Positions 1 to 8,165 of a stretch of 50,531 nucleotides of DNA are shown here, piece by piece; the first letter of the stretch is position 1; each line of letters opens with the position of its first letter. The position numbers and the translations under genes were made by a program. The stretch covers positions 1-50,531 of the forward strand of contig DZCQ01000017.1 in the NCBI GenBank assembly GCA_022730285.1, in the 5' to 3' direction. The stretch is from Flavobacterium psychrophilum (GTDB taxonomy: Bacteria; Bacteroidota; Bacteroidia; Flavobacteriales; Flavobacteriaceae). The notes beneath the pieces were generated by a model. It made no database searches. It had not been told where the DNA came from and saw nothing but the letters and a program-made list of their open reading frames with translations.

Positions 1-216
1 GCAGAACTTTGGTTACAAATACCGTTTAAGAAAGATGTTTTTTGGGTATATAACGATAAACATTTGGCGTATTTAGAACGTTATATTTCAGCCACTATCC
101 GTGAACACAAAGACCGAGTCGGTTTTACACTATTGGAAAAACTGCCCAAATTTTACCACGAAGCCAAAAATAGGGATGGTTTACTGAAAATCATTGCCAA
201 ATTAAAAAGTAAATAA
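1..216 (+). CDS. C-terminal fragment of an unidentified protein (truncated by window edge)
   Basis: The reading frame is open from the first base of the window and ends at TAA, giving the last 71 residues of a protein whose beginning lies outside. The fragment is basic and mixed aromatic/charged (FWVYNDKHLAYLERY, LLEKLPKFYHEAKNRDG) and ends in a lysine-rich tail. I do not recognise the family. Its base composition is less AT-biased than the genes that follow. A strong hairpin terminator lies 70 bp downstream, so the frame is probably a real 3-prime gene end. No function is proposed. Confidence 0.55.
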   Translation, partial: AELWLQIPFKKDVFWVYNDKHLAYLERYISATIREHKDRVGFTLLEKLPKFYHEAKNRDGLLKIIAKLKSK

Positions 217-286
217 TAAAATCAATTGAATATTCAACATTTTCTTGAAATTCAATAGATAATTTTACAAAGAAATAAAAAAAACA

Positions 287-323
287 ATGCCCCAGAAATT
301 AAATGTTATTTGGGGCATTTTTA
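287..323. terminator. Bidirectional intrinsic terminator
   Basis: ATGCCCCA at 287-294 pairs perfectly with TGGGGCAT at 311-318 around a 16-nt loop. Runs of A precede the stem and runs of T follow it, so it can end transcription in both directions. It sits between the truncated gene on the plus strand and the micro-gene at 329-472 on the minus strand, which converge here. Confidence 0.8.
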
Positions 324-328
324 TAAAA

Positions 329-472
329 CTAATTCAAAATTGTTGTAAATTTTAATTCGCCAATGGTTTGTATTCGTAAAGATTTTGAATAATTTAAAAT
401 AAAATCAATTGTTTCTTTTTTAGGGAAAAGTGGTATTTTATTATTGTTTTTTTTAAGGTAAAGTTTTGCCAT
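329..472 (-). CDS. 47-residue small basic protein next to an ECF sigma gene
   Basis: On the minus strand an ATG at 472 opens a 47-codon frame that ends with TAG directly beside a bidirectional terminator. The product begins MAKLYLKKNNNKIPLFPKKE and continues through a TIDFILNYSKSLRIQ segment. It is lysine-rich, has no signal peptide and no membrane segment. It lies 57 bp downstream of the ECF sigma gene on the same strand, so the two could be co-transcribed. Small proteins with an xFPKKETIxFxLNYSKSL-like core occur in other Flavobacteriaceae as far as I recall, but I know of no assigned function. A role with the sigma factor is only inferred from adjacency. Confidence 0.6.
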   Translation of the reverse strand: MAKLYLKKNNNKIPLFPKKETIDFILNYSKSLRIQTIGELKFTTILN

Positions 473-529
473 ATATCATAAAAATAAATTAATTTTAGAA
501 ATATAACGCATACTTAAGTATGATATTGT

Positions 530-1114
530 TTAGATAGTTAAAATAATTTTATTGTCTTCTATTATTTTTCTTAAATTAATAAGAGCATAACGCATTCTTC
601 CAAGAGCAGTATTAATACTAACTCCTGTAGTTTCGGATATTTCTTTAAAGCTTAAATCTTGGTATAATCGCATTATTAAAACTTCTTTTTGTTCGACTGG
701 AAGTTGTGTTAAAAGTTTTTCTAAATCTGAAATTACTTGGTTACGTATCAAACTATTTTCGATAGTTGGAGTAGAATCTTGTAAAATTGAAAATATAGAA
801 AATTCTTCTGTTTCTCTAAAAAGTGGCATTTTTTTATTTCTCCTAAAAAAATCAATAATAAGATTGTGAGAAATTCGCATAATCCAAGGTAAAAACTTTC
901 CCTCTTCGTTATACGAATTGCTTTTTAAGGTTTTAATTACCTTTACAAAAGTGTCCTGAAAAATATCATTTGCAACATCTGTATCTACTACTTTAGAATA
1001 TATAAAATTATAAATTTTAGCTTGATGTCTTTCTATTAAAATGGACAATGCTACTTCCTTACCATTAATGTACTGCCTTATTAATAAAGCATCTGGAGTT
1101 TGATTTGTTGCCAT
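530..1114 (-). CDS. RNA polymerase sigma factor, ECF (sigma-70 region 2/4) family
   Basis: This 194-residue protein has the two-domain ECF layout. Region 2 (about residues 10-95) includes DTDVANDIFQDTFVKVIKTL and the -10 recognition stretch FLPWIMRISHNLIIDFFRR. After a short linker, region 4 (about 130-190) carries LPVEQKEVLIMRLYQDLSFK followed by the helix-turn-helix EISETTGVSINTALGRMRYAL. It would direct RNA polymerase to a special promoter set. No anti-sigma gene with the usual membrane segment is adjacent. A 47-residue micro-gene follows on the same strand. A -7 box lies about 90 bp upstream, giving a fairly long 5-prime leader. The family assignment is certain; the regulon is unknown. 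Confidence 0.93.
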   Translation of the reverse strand: MATNQTPDALLIRQYINGKEVALSILIERHQAKIYNFIYSKVVDTDVANDIFQDTFVKVIKTLKSNSYNEEGKFLPWIMRISHNLIIDFFRRNKKMPLFRETEEFSIFSILQDSTPTIENSLIRNQVISDLEKLLTQLPVEQKEVLIMRLYQDLSFKEISETTGVSINTALGRMRYALINLRKIIEDNKIILTI

Positions 1115-1207
1115 AACTATACCTTTAAATTTAATTTAGTGATTTAAATTCTTAAAAAAGTATTGTTTTTTATAGGCTTATTTTTTTAATGATAAAATAT
1201 AATTGTT

Positions 1208-1215
1208 CAAATATA
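1208..1215 (-). promoter_or_regulatory. -7 promoter element for the ECF sigma gene
   Basis: On the minus strand the sequence reads TATATTTG, an exact match to the Bacteroidota -7 element TAnnTTTG. It sits 93 bp upstream of the sigma gene ATG. I see no good TTG at the usual upstream distance, so activator help or an alternative sigma factor is possible. Confidence 0.5.
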
Positions 1216-1333
1216 CTATAATTTATTTTAAATATTTACTAACTTTCCTGAAAAAATATTTTTCATTTTAATCAAACCAAAAAAATATGTGTTAAAATAA
1301 AAATAAAAACAATGCTTTAATTATAAATATCCA

Positions 1334-1341
1334 TATATTTG
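1334..1341 (+). promoter_or_regulatory. -7 promoter element for the Cys-rich peptide gene
   Basis: TATATTTG matches the TAnnTTTG element, 27 bp before the ATG. It is followed at once by GTGTTCTAACAT, which contains the inverted repeat TGTTctAACA, and a related ATGTGTTAAAAT lies about 50 bp further upstream. No TTG element is visible. The repeats could be bound by the neighbouring Crp/Fnr-type regulator; this is inference. Confidence 0.5.
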
Positions 1342-1368
1342 TGTTCTAACATTATAATAAAATAAATT

Positions 1369-1605
1369 ATGAAAAAAGTAATTTCAACAGCAGTTTTATC
1401 CTTATTCTTATTCTCACTAACAGCTAGTGCACAAGAAGTACAACCAAAACAAAAGAAAAAAGCAAAAACAGAAAAAGGATGCTCAGAAAGTGGAAAAAAA
1501 TGTTGTTCTACAAAAGGAGAAAATAAAGTTTGTGCAGAAAAAAAATCTTGCGATTCTAAAACAACAACTGGAAAAAAAGAAGCTTGTTGCTCTAAAAAAG
1601 CATAA
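1369..1605 (+). CDS. Small secreted cysteine/lysine-rich protein
   Basis: The 78-residue product starts with a typical Sec signal peptide (MKKVISTAVLSLFLFSLTAS, cleavage after AQA-like SAQ near residue 21). The mature part of about 57 residues is almost entirely Lys, Cys, Ser and Glu, with seven cysteines arranged as single C, CC, C, C, CC. This composition fits a periplasmic metal- or thiol-binding peptide, but no named family is recognised. It precedes a Crp/Fnr-type regulator and an RND efflux operon, with a hairpin between it and the regulator. I infer a link to metal or thiol stress and efflux; the sequence alone does not show which ligand. Confidence 0.8.
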   Translation: MKKVISTAVLSLFLFSLTASAQEVQPKQKKKAKTEKGCSESGKKCCSTKGENKVCAEKKSCDSKTTTGKKEACCSKKA

Positions 1606-1627
1606 CAATTTCCATTCTATTTTAAAA

Positions 1628-1658
1628 AAGTGTTTGAATAATCAAGCACTTTTTTTTA
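1628..1658 (+). terminator. Intrinsic terminator/attenuator after the Cys-rich peptide gene
   Basis: AAGTGTTTGA (1628-1637) pairs with TCAAGCACTT (1642-1651) across a 4-nt loop, with one G-U pair, and runs directly into eight T residues. It stands 23 bp after the stop codon and 30 bp before the regulator ATG. No promoter element fits between it and the regulator, so the regulator may depend on read-through. Confidence 0.8.
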
Positions 1659-1687
1659 TTTTTAATAAAAAAAATAAATTTCACAAA

Positions 1688-2314
1688 ATGAAAACGCTCC
1701 TAAAACAAGCCTACGGATACCTATTTGAAGAAAATTTGATAGACGAAATAGCACAAGTAGCAACATTAGAATATTTTGAAGAAGGACAAATCTTAATAGA
1801 CTTTGATAATTACATAAAAAAAATGCCTTTATTGCTTTCTGGTGCCATCAAAATTTTAAGAGAAGATATAGATGAAGGAGAATTATTATTATATTTTATA
1901 GAAAAAGGAGACACCTGCGCTATGTCTATGACTTGTTGCCTCGGACAAGTAAAAAGCCAAATAAAAGCGATTGCAGAAACAGATGGACAAATGCTTTTAC
2001 TACCTGTTAACAAAATGGAAGAATGGTTAGCAAAATACAAAAGTTGGCGTAATTTTGTATTCAACAGTTATAACGAACGACTTACAGAAATGCTTACCGC
2101 AATAGATAGTTTAGCCTTTTTAAACATGAATGAAAGACTTTATAATTATCTACTAGAAAAATCTAAGGTAAATAATTCTAAAGAAATAAGTAATACACAT
2201 CAAGAAATTGCTTACGATTTAAACTCTTCTCGTGTGGTAATTTCTAGATTGCTAAAAGCTCTAGAAAACGAAGGGAAAATAGTATTAAATAGAGCATCTA
2301 TCCAGCTAATTTAA
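1688..2314 (+). CDS. Crp/Fnr-family transcriptional regulator of the efflux cluster
   Basis: The 208-residue protein has an N-terminal cyclic-nucleotide-binding-like beta-barrel (about residues 20-130) and a C-terminal winged helix. The helix-turn-helix is HQEIAYDLNSSRVVISRLLK followed by ALENEGKIVL. I start it at ATG 1688: an open frame extends upstream, but that part overlaps the Cys-rich gene and the terminator and is low-complexity lysine. The glycine-rich cAMP phosphate-binding motif of true CRP is absent. Cysteines C77, C83 and C84 (DTCAMSMTCCLG) sit where an effector or redox switch could act. It lies directly upstream of the TolC/adaptor/RND operon, whose promoter carries a 17-bp palindrome, so local control of efflux is likely. 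Confidence 0.85.
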   Translation: MKTLLKQAYGYLFEENLIDEIAQVATLEYFEEGQILIDFDNYIKKMPLLLSGAIKILREDIDEGELLLYFIEKGDTCAMSMTCCLGQVKSQIKAIAETDGQMLLLPVNKMEEWLAKYKSWRNFVFNSYNERLTEMLTAIDSLAFLNMNERLYNYLLEKSKVNNSKEISNTHQEIAYDLNSSRVVISRLLKALENEGKIVLNRASIQLI

Positions 2315-2380
2315 ATACAGAATATTGTCATAATAAAGTATAATTTCTCAAAAAAAATCAACTAATTTATACATCTTAAA

Positions 2381-2397
2381 ACTTGTGTAACACAGGT
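2381..2397. promoter_or_regulatory. 17-bp palindromic operator in front of the efflux operon
   Basis: ACTTGTGTAACACAGGT is symmetric around its central A except for one T/G position (half-site ACYTGTGT). Its centre is 34 bp upstream of the first base of the -7 box. Half-sites of the TGTG type are typical of Crp/Fnr-family proteins, although the spacing is tighter than in the E. coli CRP site. The regulator encoded just upstream is the obvious candidate; binding is inferred. Confidence 0.6.
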
Positions 2398-2430
2398 TGC
2401 AAAAAATGTTTTTTTCTGCACTTATTTTTG
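2397..2430 (+). promoter_or_regulatory. Promoter of the RND efflux operon
   Basis: TTG at 2397-2399 and the exact TAnnTTTG match TATTTTTG at 2423-2430 are separated by 23 bp, at the long end of the usual range. The -7 box lies 19 bp upstream of the first operon ATG. The long spacer and the overlapping palindrome suggest activator control. Confidence 0.6.
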
Positions 2431-2449
2431 CCTCATAAATTAAAAATAT

Positions 2450-3763
2450 ATGAGAAAAATAATTCTAAGTTCCGTATTTTTAGTTCTACTTAGTCCTATT
2501 ATGGTATTTTCACAAGATACCATTACAATAGCAAAAGCAGAATTATTAAAAAAAATGTCCGATAAAAACTTGCAACTCAAAATTGCAGATAAAAATTATC
2601 AAGCAGCAAAAGCAGACTTCCAACAATCAAATTCTTTATTTTTACCAAACGTAAATATCTCTCATACAGGTATTTCTACAACAAATCCGTTAATGGCTTT
2701 TGGCTCCAAGCTAAATCAAGAAATTATAGGAATGGCAGATTTTAATCCAACATTGCTAAATGATCCTGCAAAAACACAAAATTTTGCTACCAAATTTGAA
2801 ATTCAACAACCTATTATTAACATAGACGGAATTTATGGTCGTCAGGCTGCAAAATCTAAAATGCAAGCATACCAATTACAAAATGAAAGAACCAAAGAAT
2901 ACCTAGAATTAGAAGTAAACAAGGCGTATATGCAATTACAATTAGCATATAAAGCAATTACTGTGTTAAAAAAAGCAAGTTTAACAGTACAAGCCAACTT
3001 GAAATTAGTAAACAATTACTTTAACCAAGGATTACTACAAAAAACCGATTTATTAAATGTTCAAGTCCGTGCAAATGAAATTGAGAATCAATTGCAATAT
3101 GCCAAAAGTTCTATACAAAATGCTTCTGATTATTTAGGAATGTTGCTTGATGAAAATACCACTGGTAAGACATTTAAACCCGCAGATGAACTAGAAAATA
3201 CAATTCAAATTGAGAACCTAAATACAAACTTACCAGAAGGAAGAAAAGACATACAGGCAATGCAAAAAACAGCTGATGCCTATAAGAAAATGTTTTTAAT
3301 GACCAAAACAGCACTATTACCTAGATTAAATGCCTTTGGAAGCTACGAAATGTACGATAAAAACTTATTCGGAACCTCCGCAAAAGGATATCTTGTGGGA
3401 GCACAACTTTCATGGAATATTTTTGATGGATATAAATCGATAGGAAAAATGGATAAATCTAAAGTGGAATATCAAAAAGCTACATTAGAAACCGAACAAT
3501 ACAAAAAACAAAGTCAATTAGAGCTAAACAAAACCAACAGACAGTTAAAAGATGCTGAAAATAAAGTAAATAATTCTAAACTAGCCTTAGAACAATCGCA
3601 AGAAGCATATAGAATTAGACAAAATAGATTTGTACAAGGTTTGGAAAAAACTACCGATATGCTACAATCAGAAACTTTACAATTCCAAAAAGAATTGGAA
3701 TATTTACAAGCCATTTTTGAATATAATTACACCAAACAATTTTTACAATTTTTAACAAAATAA
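2450..3763 (+). CDS. TolC-family outer membrane efflux protein
   Basis: The 437-residue product begins with a signal peptide (MRKIILSSVFLVLLSPIMVF, cut after SQ). The rest is the duplicated alpha-helical/beta-barrel OEP domain of TolC-like trimeric exit ducts: long coiled-coil helices rich in Gln, Lys and Ala (for example residues 140-220 and 330-410), and barrel strands such as GYLVGAQLSWNIFDGYKS. It forms the outer membrane channel for the adaptor and RND pump encoded 27 bp and about 1.1 kb downstream. Length and order (OMF-MFP-RND) match a complete tripartite operon. The exported substrate cannot be read from the sequence. Confidence 0.95.
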   Translation: MRKIILSSVFLVLLSPIMVFSQDTITIAKAELLKKMSDKNLQLKIADKNYQAAKADFQQSNSLFLPNVNISHTGISTTNPLMAFGSKLNQEIIGMADFNPTLLNDPAKTQNFATKFEIQQPIINIDGIYGRQAAKSKMQAYQLQNERTKEYLELEVNKAYMQLQLAYKAITVLKKASLTVQANLKLVNNYFNQGLLQKTDLLNVQVRANEIENQLQYAKSSIQNASDYLGMLLDENTTGKTFKPADELENTIQIENLNTNLPEGRKDIQAMQKTADAYKKMFLMTKTALLPRLNAFGSYEMYDKNLFGTSAKGYLVGAQLSWNIFDGYKSIGKMDKSKVEYQKATLETEQYKKQSQLELNKTNRQLKDAENKVNNSKLALEQSQEAYRIRQNRFVQGLEKTTDMLQSETLQFQKELEYLQAIFEYNYTKQFLQFLTK

Positions 3764-3789
3764 CTAACCATCAAAATAAAATTCTCAAT

Positions 3790-4875
3790 ATGAAAAAAAT
3801 AATAGCAACCTTATTGATCACTCCACTTATATTAATTTCTTGTGGAAAAGAAAAACACGAAATAACAGACAATTCACTAGCAGTAGTTGTAACTGTAAAT
3901 AATATTCAGAATGACAACAATACTGATTTTATAAGCAGTAGTGGAAAAATTGAAGCAGAAAATAGTGCAAATGTTTCTACTAGAATGATGGGGTATGTAA
4001 CCAAATTGTATGTAAAAGTAGGACAAAAAGTGAAAGCAGGACAACTTTTAATTTCCATTAACAACACCGACTTAGTAGCAAAAAAAGCACAAGTAGATGC
4101 CTCCATTCTGCAAGCAACAGCAGCATATAATAATGCCAAAAAAGATTACAACCGCTTTCAGGAATTATATAAACAACAAAGTGCTTCTGCTAAAGAACTA
4201 GACGATATGACCTCCAGGTACGAGATGGCAAAAGCTGGACTAGAAGGAGCAAAACAAATGAGAAATGAAGTAATGGCTCAATTTAATTATGCGAATATTA
4301 CTGCACCATTCTCAGGCGAAATTACCAATACATTTATAAAAGAAGGAGATATGGCAAATCCAGGAATGCCACTAGTAAGTGTAGAAGGAGTTTCAAGAAT
4401 GCAGGTGACGGCTATGGTTTCAGAAAATGATATAACTTCTATTAAAAACGGAATGCCAGTTAAAGTATTAATAAAATCTACCAATCAAAACCTAACAGGA
4501 AAGGTAACAGAGGTTAGTACCTCTGCAAAAAATACCGGTGGACAATACCTAGTTAAAATAAATTTAAGTAATGCAAACTCAAAAGTACTCTCTGGAATGT
4601 TTGTAAATGTAGAATTTCCTATAACAAATAAAACAAAAATAACCACAGAAAAATCAGACAAAGTATTAGTCTCAGAAAACGCATTGGTTAAACAAGGACA
4701 GTTAACAGGAATTTACACCGTAGGAAACGGAAATGTAGCTATTTTACGTTGGGTAAAACTTGGAAAAACCTTTGGTAATAGTGTAGAAATACTTTCTGGA
4801 CTAGCATCAAACGAACAATATATTATTTCGGCAGAAGGTAAATTGTATAACGGAGCTAAAATTTCAATTAGATAA
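3790..4875 (+). CDS. RND efflux periplasmic adaptor (membrane fusion) lipoprotein
   Basis: The 361-residue protein has a lipoprotein signal with lipobox LISC (Cys at about residue 18), so it should be anchored in a membrane facing the periplasm. It then shows the adaptor fold: a biotinyl/lipoyl-like half (VSTRMMGYVTKLYVKVGQKV), an alpha-helical hairpin (about residues 95-160, AQVDASILQATAAYNNAKKD onward), the second lipoyl half (ANITAPFSGEITNTFIKEGD) and beta-barrel strands. It bridges the TolC-like duct and the RND pump. It lies between their genes with gaps of 26 and 33 bp and is surely co-transcribed. Confidence 0.95.
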   Translation: MKKIIATLLITPLILISCGKEKHEITDNSLAVVVTVNNIQNDNNTDFISSSGKIEAENSANVSTRMMGYVTKLYVKVGQKVKAGQLLISINNTDLVAKKAQVDASILQATAAYNNAKKDYNRFQELYKQQSASAKELDDMTSRYEMAKAGLEGAKQMRNEVMAQFNYANITAPFSGEITNTFIKEGDMANPGMPLVSVEGVSRMQVTAMVSENDITSIKNGMPVKVLIKSTNQNLTGKVTEVSTSAKNTGGQYLVKINLSNANSKVLSGMFVNVEFPITNKTKITTEKSDKVLVSENALVKQGQLTGIYTVGNGNVAILRWVKLGKTFGNSVEILSGLASNEQYIISAEGKLYNGAKISIR

Positions 4876-4908
4876 TTAAGCGAATTATCAAATTAAAACA
4901 TTAAAAAT

Positions 4909-7900
4909 ATGCAAGAAGGTATAGCAGGTAAAATAGCCAATTTTTTTATCAATTCAAAATTAACCATTCTATTAATGATTGGGTTAATGATTATTGGTGT
5001 ATATAGCTCATTTTTAATCCCTAGAGAAGAAGAACCTCAAATAAATGTTCCAATGGCCGATGTAATGATTGGCTACCCAGGAGCAAGCCCTAGTGAAGTA
5101 GAAAATAGAGTTATAAAACCATTAGAAAAAGTACTATCCAATATTAAAGGAATAGAACACATTCATAGCATGGCAATGAATGGAAAATCAATGATAATTG
5201 TACAATTTTATGTAGGCGAAGATAGTGAACGCTCTTATGTAAAGTTATATGATGAATTAATGAAAAACGAAAATATATTTCCACCAGGAGTATATAAACC
5301 AATGGTAAAAACACGTGCCATAGACGATGTTCCAATGCTTGGAATAACTCTTTGGAGCGATAAAGTAGATGGTTTCCAGTTGCGTCAAGTAGCAGAAGAA
5401 CTAACAACTGAAATTAAAAAAGTAAAAGATGTAGCGATAACAAAAGAAATTGGTGGACAAAATAGAGAAATAAAAGTTATTTTGGACAAAGACAAAATGG
5501 CAGAAAACGGCGTAGATTCGATGGGAATTATGCAAATGATTCAAGCCAATAATGGTAGTTCCCAATCTGGTTCTTTTGTAGCAAATGATAAAGAATACTT
5601 GCTAACCACAGGGCAATTTTTATCCTCGGCAGAAGATATAGAAAACCTTGTAGTAGGCGTAAATGCAAATATGCCTGTATATTTACGTCAAGTTGCAAAA
5701 GTGGAAGATGGTGCAGAAACTCCAATTAACTACGTTTCGTTCGGGTACGGAAAAGCAAACAAAAATTTCAAGGAATCAAGTTCCGATTATCCAGCAGTTA
5801 CCATTTCCGTTGGGAAAGTGAAAGGAGCAGATGCAATGAAAATCTCTGAAAAAATTCTTGCTAAAATTGAAGAAGCGAGAAAAAATATTATCACACCAGA
5901 TATACATGTAGAAATAACAAGAAATTACGGAGAAACTGCTTCCCACAAAGTAGGGGAACTACTAATGCATCTTGGAGTAGCAATTATTGCTGTAACAATA
6001 TTAGTAATGCTTGCAATGGGATGGCGTGGTGGTTTAGTAGTTTTCTTTTCAGTACCATTAACCTTTGCATTAACACTATTTGCCTACTATTTATTAGGAT
6101 ATACATTAAACAGAATTACTCTTTTTGCATTAGTATTTGTGGTAGGAATTGTGGTAGATGATAGTATCATTATTGCAGAAAATATGCATAGGCATTTTAA
6201 AATGAAACGATTACCATTTAAACAAGCTGCCATTTATGCAATAAACGAGGTAGGAAATCCTACAATATTAGCAACATTTACCGTAATTGCTGCTATTTTG
6301 CCAATGGCTTTTGTATCTGGAATGATGGGGCCATACATGAGTCCAATGCCTATTGGAGCTTCTATTGCAATGATGCTTTCTTTGTTTGTAGCTTTAACAG
6401 TAACGCCTTATTTAGGATACCATTTGTTACACGAAAAAGAAGAACAAGAACACAAAGCAGAACAGGGATTAGAAACTTCATGGATTTATAAAACATACAG
6501 TAAACTAGAACGTCCTTTTTTAGAAAATTCTACAAAAAGAAGAGTCATGCTAGCTTTAACGCTAGTATTATTAATAGGTTCTGTAGCTATGTTTTTTACC
6601 AAATCTGTGGTAGTAAAAATGCTTCCTTTTGATAATAAAAACGAATTTCAAGTAGTAATAGATATGCCAGAAGGCACCACCCTAGAACGTACTGCTGCTG
6701 TAACTAAAGAAATTTCGCAATACCTAACTACAATTCCCGAAGTGGTAGATTATCAAAATTACATAGGAACCTCCGCTCCTATTACATTTAATGGTCTAGT
6801 AAGACATTATGACCTTCGTGGAGGTAGTAATGTAGCGGATATTCAAGTAAATTTATTACACAAAGAACATCGAGATATTCAAAGCCATGGAATAGCAAAA
6901 ATTGTACGTCCTGAAATACAAAAAATTGCAAAAAAATATGGTGCAAATGTAAAAGTTATAGAAGTGCCACCAGGACCTCCAGTATTATCTACACTTGTAG
7001 CCGAAATATATGGTCCTAATTACAAAGAACAAATTAAAGTAGCCAATCAGGTAAAAAATATTTTAGAAAAAACAACCGATATAGTAGATATAGACTGGAT
7101 GGTTGAAGATAATCAAACGGAATATAAGCTAGAAATAGACAAAGAAAAGGCAATGATTAACGGTATTGCTCCACAACAAATAGTAGGGAACTTAACATAC
7201 CTTTTAAAGGAATATCCTATTTCTAGTCTATATGATGAAAATTCTAGCGATAATGTAGGTATTGTATTATCTTTAGAAGATAAAGATAAAACTTCTTTAC
7301 AAGACATTCAAAATATAAAAATAAAAGGAAGTCGAGGCAATATGGTGCCAGTATCTGATTTGGTAAAAGTAAAACAAGATACCTTACAAAAAACCATTTT
7401 TAGAAAAGATCAAAAAAGAGTAGTGTATGTTACTGCAGATATGGCTGGAACCTTAGAAAGTCCTGTATATGCAATATTGGGTATGGAAAAAGAGCTTCAG
7501 AAAATGAAATTACCAAAAGGATACAAGGTGAATGAACTATACATGGAACAACCTACTAATGAAGAAGATTTTACCGTAAAATGGGACGGAGAATGGCAAA
7601 TAACATTAGAAGTATTTAGAGATTTAGGAGTAGCATTTGCAGTTGTAATTGTAATTATTTATATGCTAATTGTAGGTTGGTTTCAGAATTTTAAAACCCC
7701 AATGGTGATGATGATGGCAATCCCACTTTCATTAGTAGGAATTGTATTTGGGCACTGGCTACTAGGAGCATTTTTTACTGCAACCTCATTTATTGGAATG
7801 ATAGCATTAGCAGGTGTTATGGTTAGAAATTCTGTTTTGCTGATAGACTTTATCGAAATTAGACTAGAAGACGGAGTACCTTTAAAGCAAGCCATTATAG

Positions 7901-8151
7901 AAGCTGGTGCGGTGAGAACTACCCCTATTTTACTAACAACTGGTGCGGTGGTTATTGGTGCTGTGATAATATTATTCGATCCTATTTTTCAAGGGCTAGC
8001 AATTTCATTAGTATTTGGGGCAATTGTTTCTACAATATTAACATTAATTGTAGTACCACTAATTTATTACATCACCGAAAGAAAAAAATGGGAAACTGAA
8101 GTGATTTCTAATAAGGAAGCAAGCAATCAAGATAGTAACGATAAAATCTAA
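4909..8151 (+). CDS. RND family inner-membrane efflux permease (AcrB/HAE1-like)
   Basis: At 1080 residues this is a full-length proton-driven RND pump. Two halves each carry a first transmembrane helix, a large periplasmic loop and a bundle of five to six helices. Visible hallmarks are the helix-4 segment TLFALVFVVGIVVDDSIIIA with the paired acidic residues used for proton relay, the motif GASPSEVENRVIKPLEKVLS near the N-terminus, and the second-half segment ALAGVMVRNSVLLIDFIE. The DD pair at helix 4 favours an organic-substrate or HAE1-like pump; the CzcA heavy-metal signature is not evident. It is the third gene of the OMF-MFP-RND operon and is followed 14 bp later by a PII-like gene. Confidence 0.95.
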   Translation: MQEGIAGKIANFFINSKLTILLMIGLMIIGVYSSFLIPREEEPQINVPMADVMIGYPGASPSEVENRVIKPLEKVLSNIKGIEHIHSMAMNGKSMIIVQFYVGEDSERSYVKLYDELMKNENIFPPGVYKPMVKTRAIDDVPMLGITLWSDKVDGFQLRQVAEELTTEIKKVKDVAITKEIGGQNREIKVILDKDKMAENGVDSMGIMQMIQANNGSSQSGSFVANDKEYLLTTGQFLSSAEDIENLVVGVNANMPVYLRQVAKVEDGAETPINYVSFGYGKANKNFKESSSDYPAVTISVGKVKGADAMKISEKILAKIEEARKNIITPDIHVEITRNYGETASHKVGELLMHLGVAIIAVTILVMLAMGWRGGLVVFFSVPLTFALTLFAYYLLGYTLNRITLFALVFVVGIVVDDSIIIAENMHRHFKMKRLPFKQAAIYAINEVGNPTILATFTVIAAILPMAFVSGMMGPYMSPMPIGASIAMMLSLFVALTVTPYLGYHLLHEKEEQEHKAEQGLETSWIYKTYSKLERPFLENSTKRRVMLALTLVLLIGSVAMFFTKSVVVKMLPFDNKNEFQVVIDMPEGTTLERTAAVTKEISQYLTTIPEVVDYQNYIGTSAPITFNGLVRHYDLRGGSNVADIQVNLLHKEHRDIQSHGIAKIVRPEIQKIAKKYGANVKVIEVPPGPPVLSTLVAEIYGPNYKEQIKVANQVKNILEKTTDIVDIDWMVEDNQTEYKLEIDKEKAMINGIAPQQIVGNLTYLLKEYPISSLYDENSSDNVGIVLSLEDKDKTSLQDIQNIKIKGSRGNMVPVSDLVKVKQDTLQKTIFRKDQKRVVYVTADMAGTLESPVYAILGMEKELQKMKLPKGYKVNELYMEQPTNEEDFTVKWDGEWQITLEVFRDLGVAFAVVIVIIYMLIVGWFQNFKTPMVMMMAIPLSLVGIVFGHWLLGAFFTATSFIGMIALAGVMVRNSVLLIDFIEIRLEDGVPLKQAIIEAGAVRTTPILLTTGAVVIGAVIILFDPIFQGLAISLVFGAIVSTILTLIVVPLIYYITERKKWETEVISNKEASNQDSNDKI

Positions 8152-8165
8152 TAAACTTTAATATT

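Noticed and set aside
1..216. Transposase tail at the left edge
   Set aside because: An IS origin was considered because of the basic tail and different composition, but no transposase motif is visible, so it is listed as unidentified.
467..480. Right half of an FNR-type box near the micro-gene at 329-472
   Set aside because: TTGCCATATATCAT has the right half but not the left, overlaps the start codon and lacks a box at 22 bp.
1427..1687. N-terminal extension of the Crp/Fnr-type regulator
   Set aside because: The open frame is a lysine-rich shadow of the Cys-rich gene and runs through a terminator. The family fold starts at ATG 1688.
2325..2338. TTGTCATAA near the end of the Crp-type gene as an FNR box
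   Set aside because: Only one half-site is present, with four mismatches in the other half.
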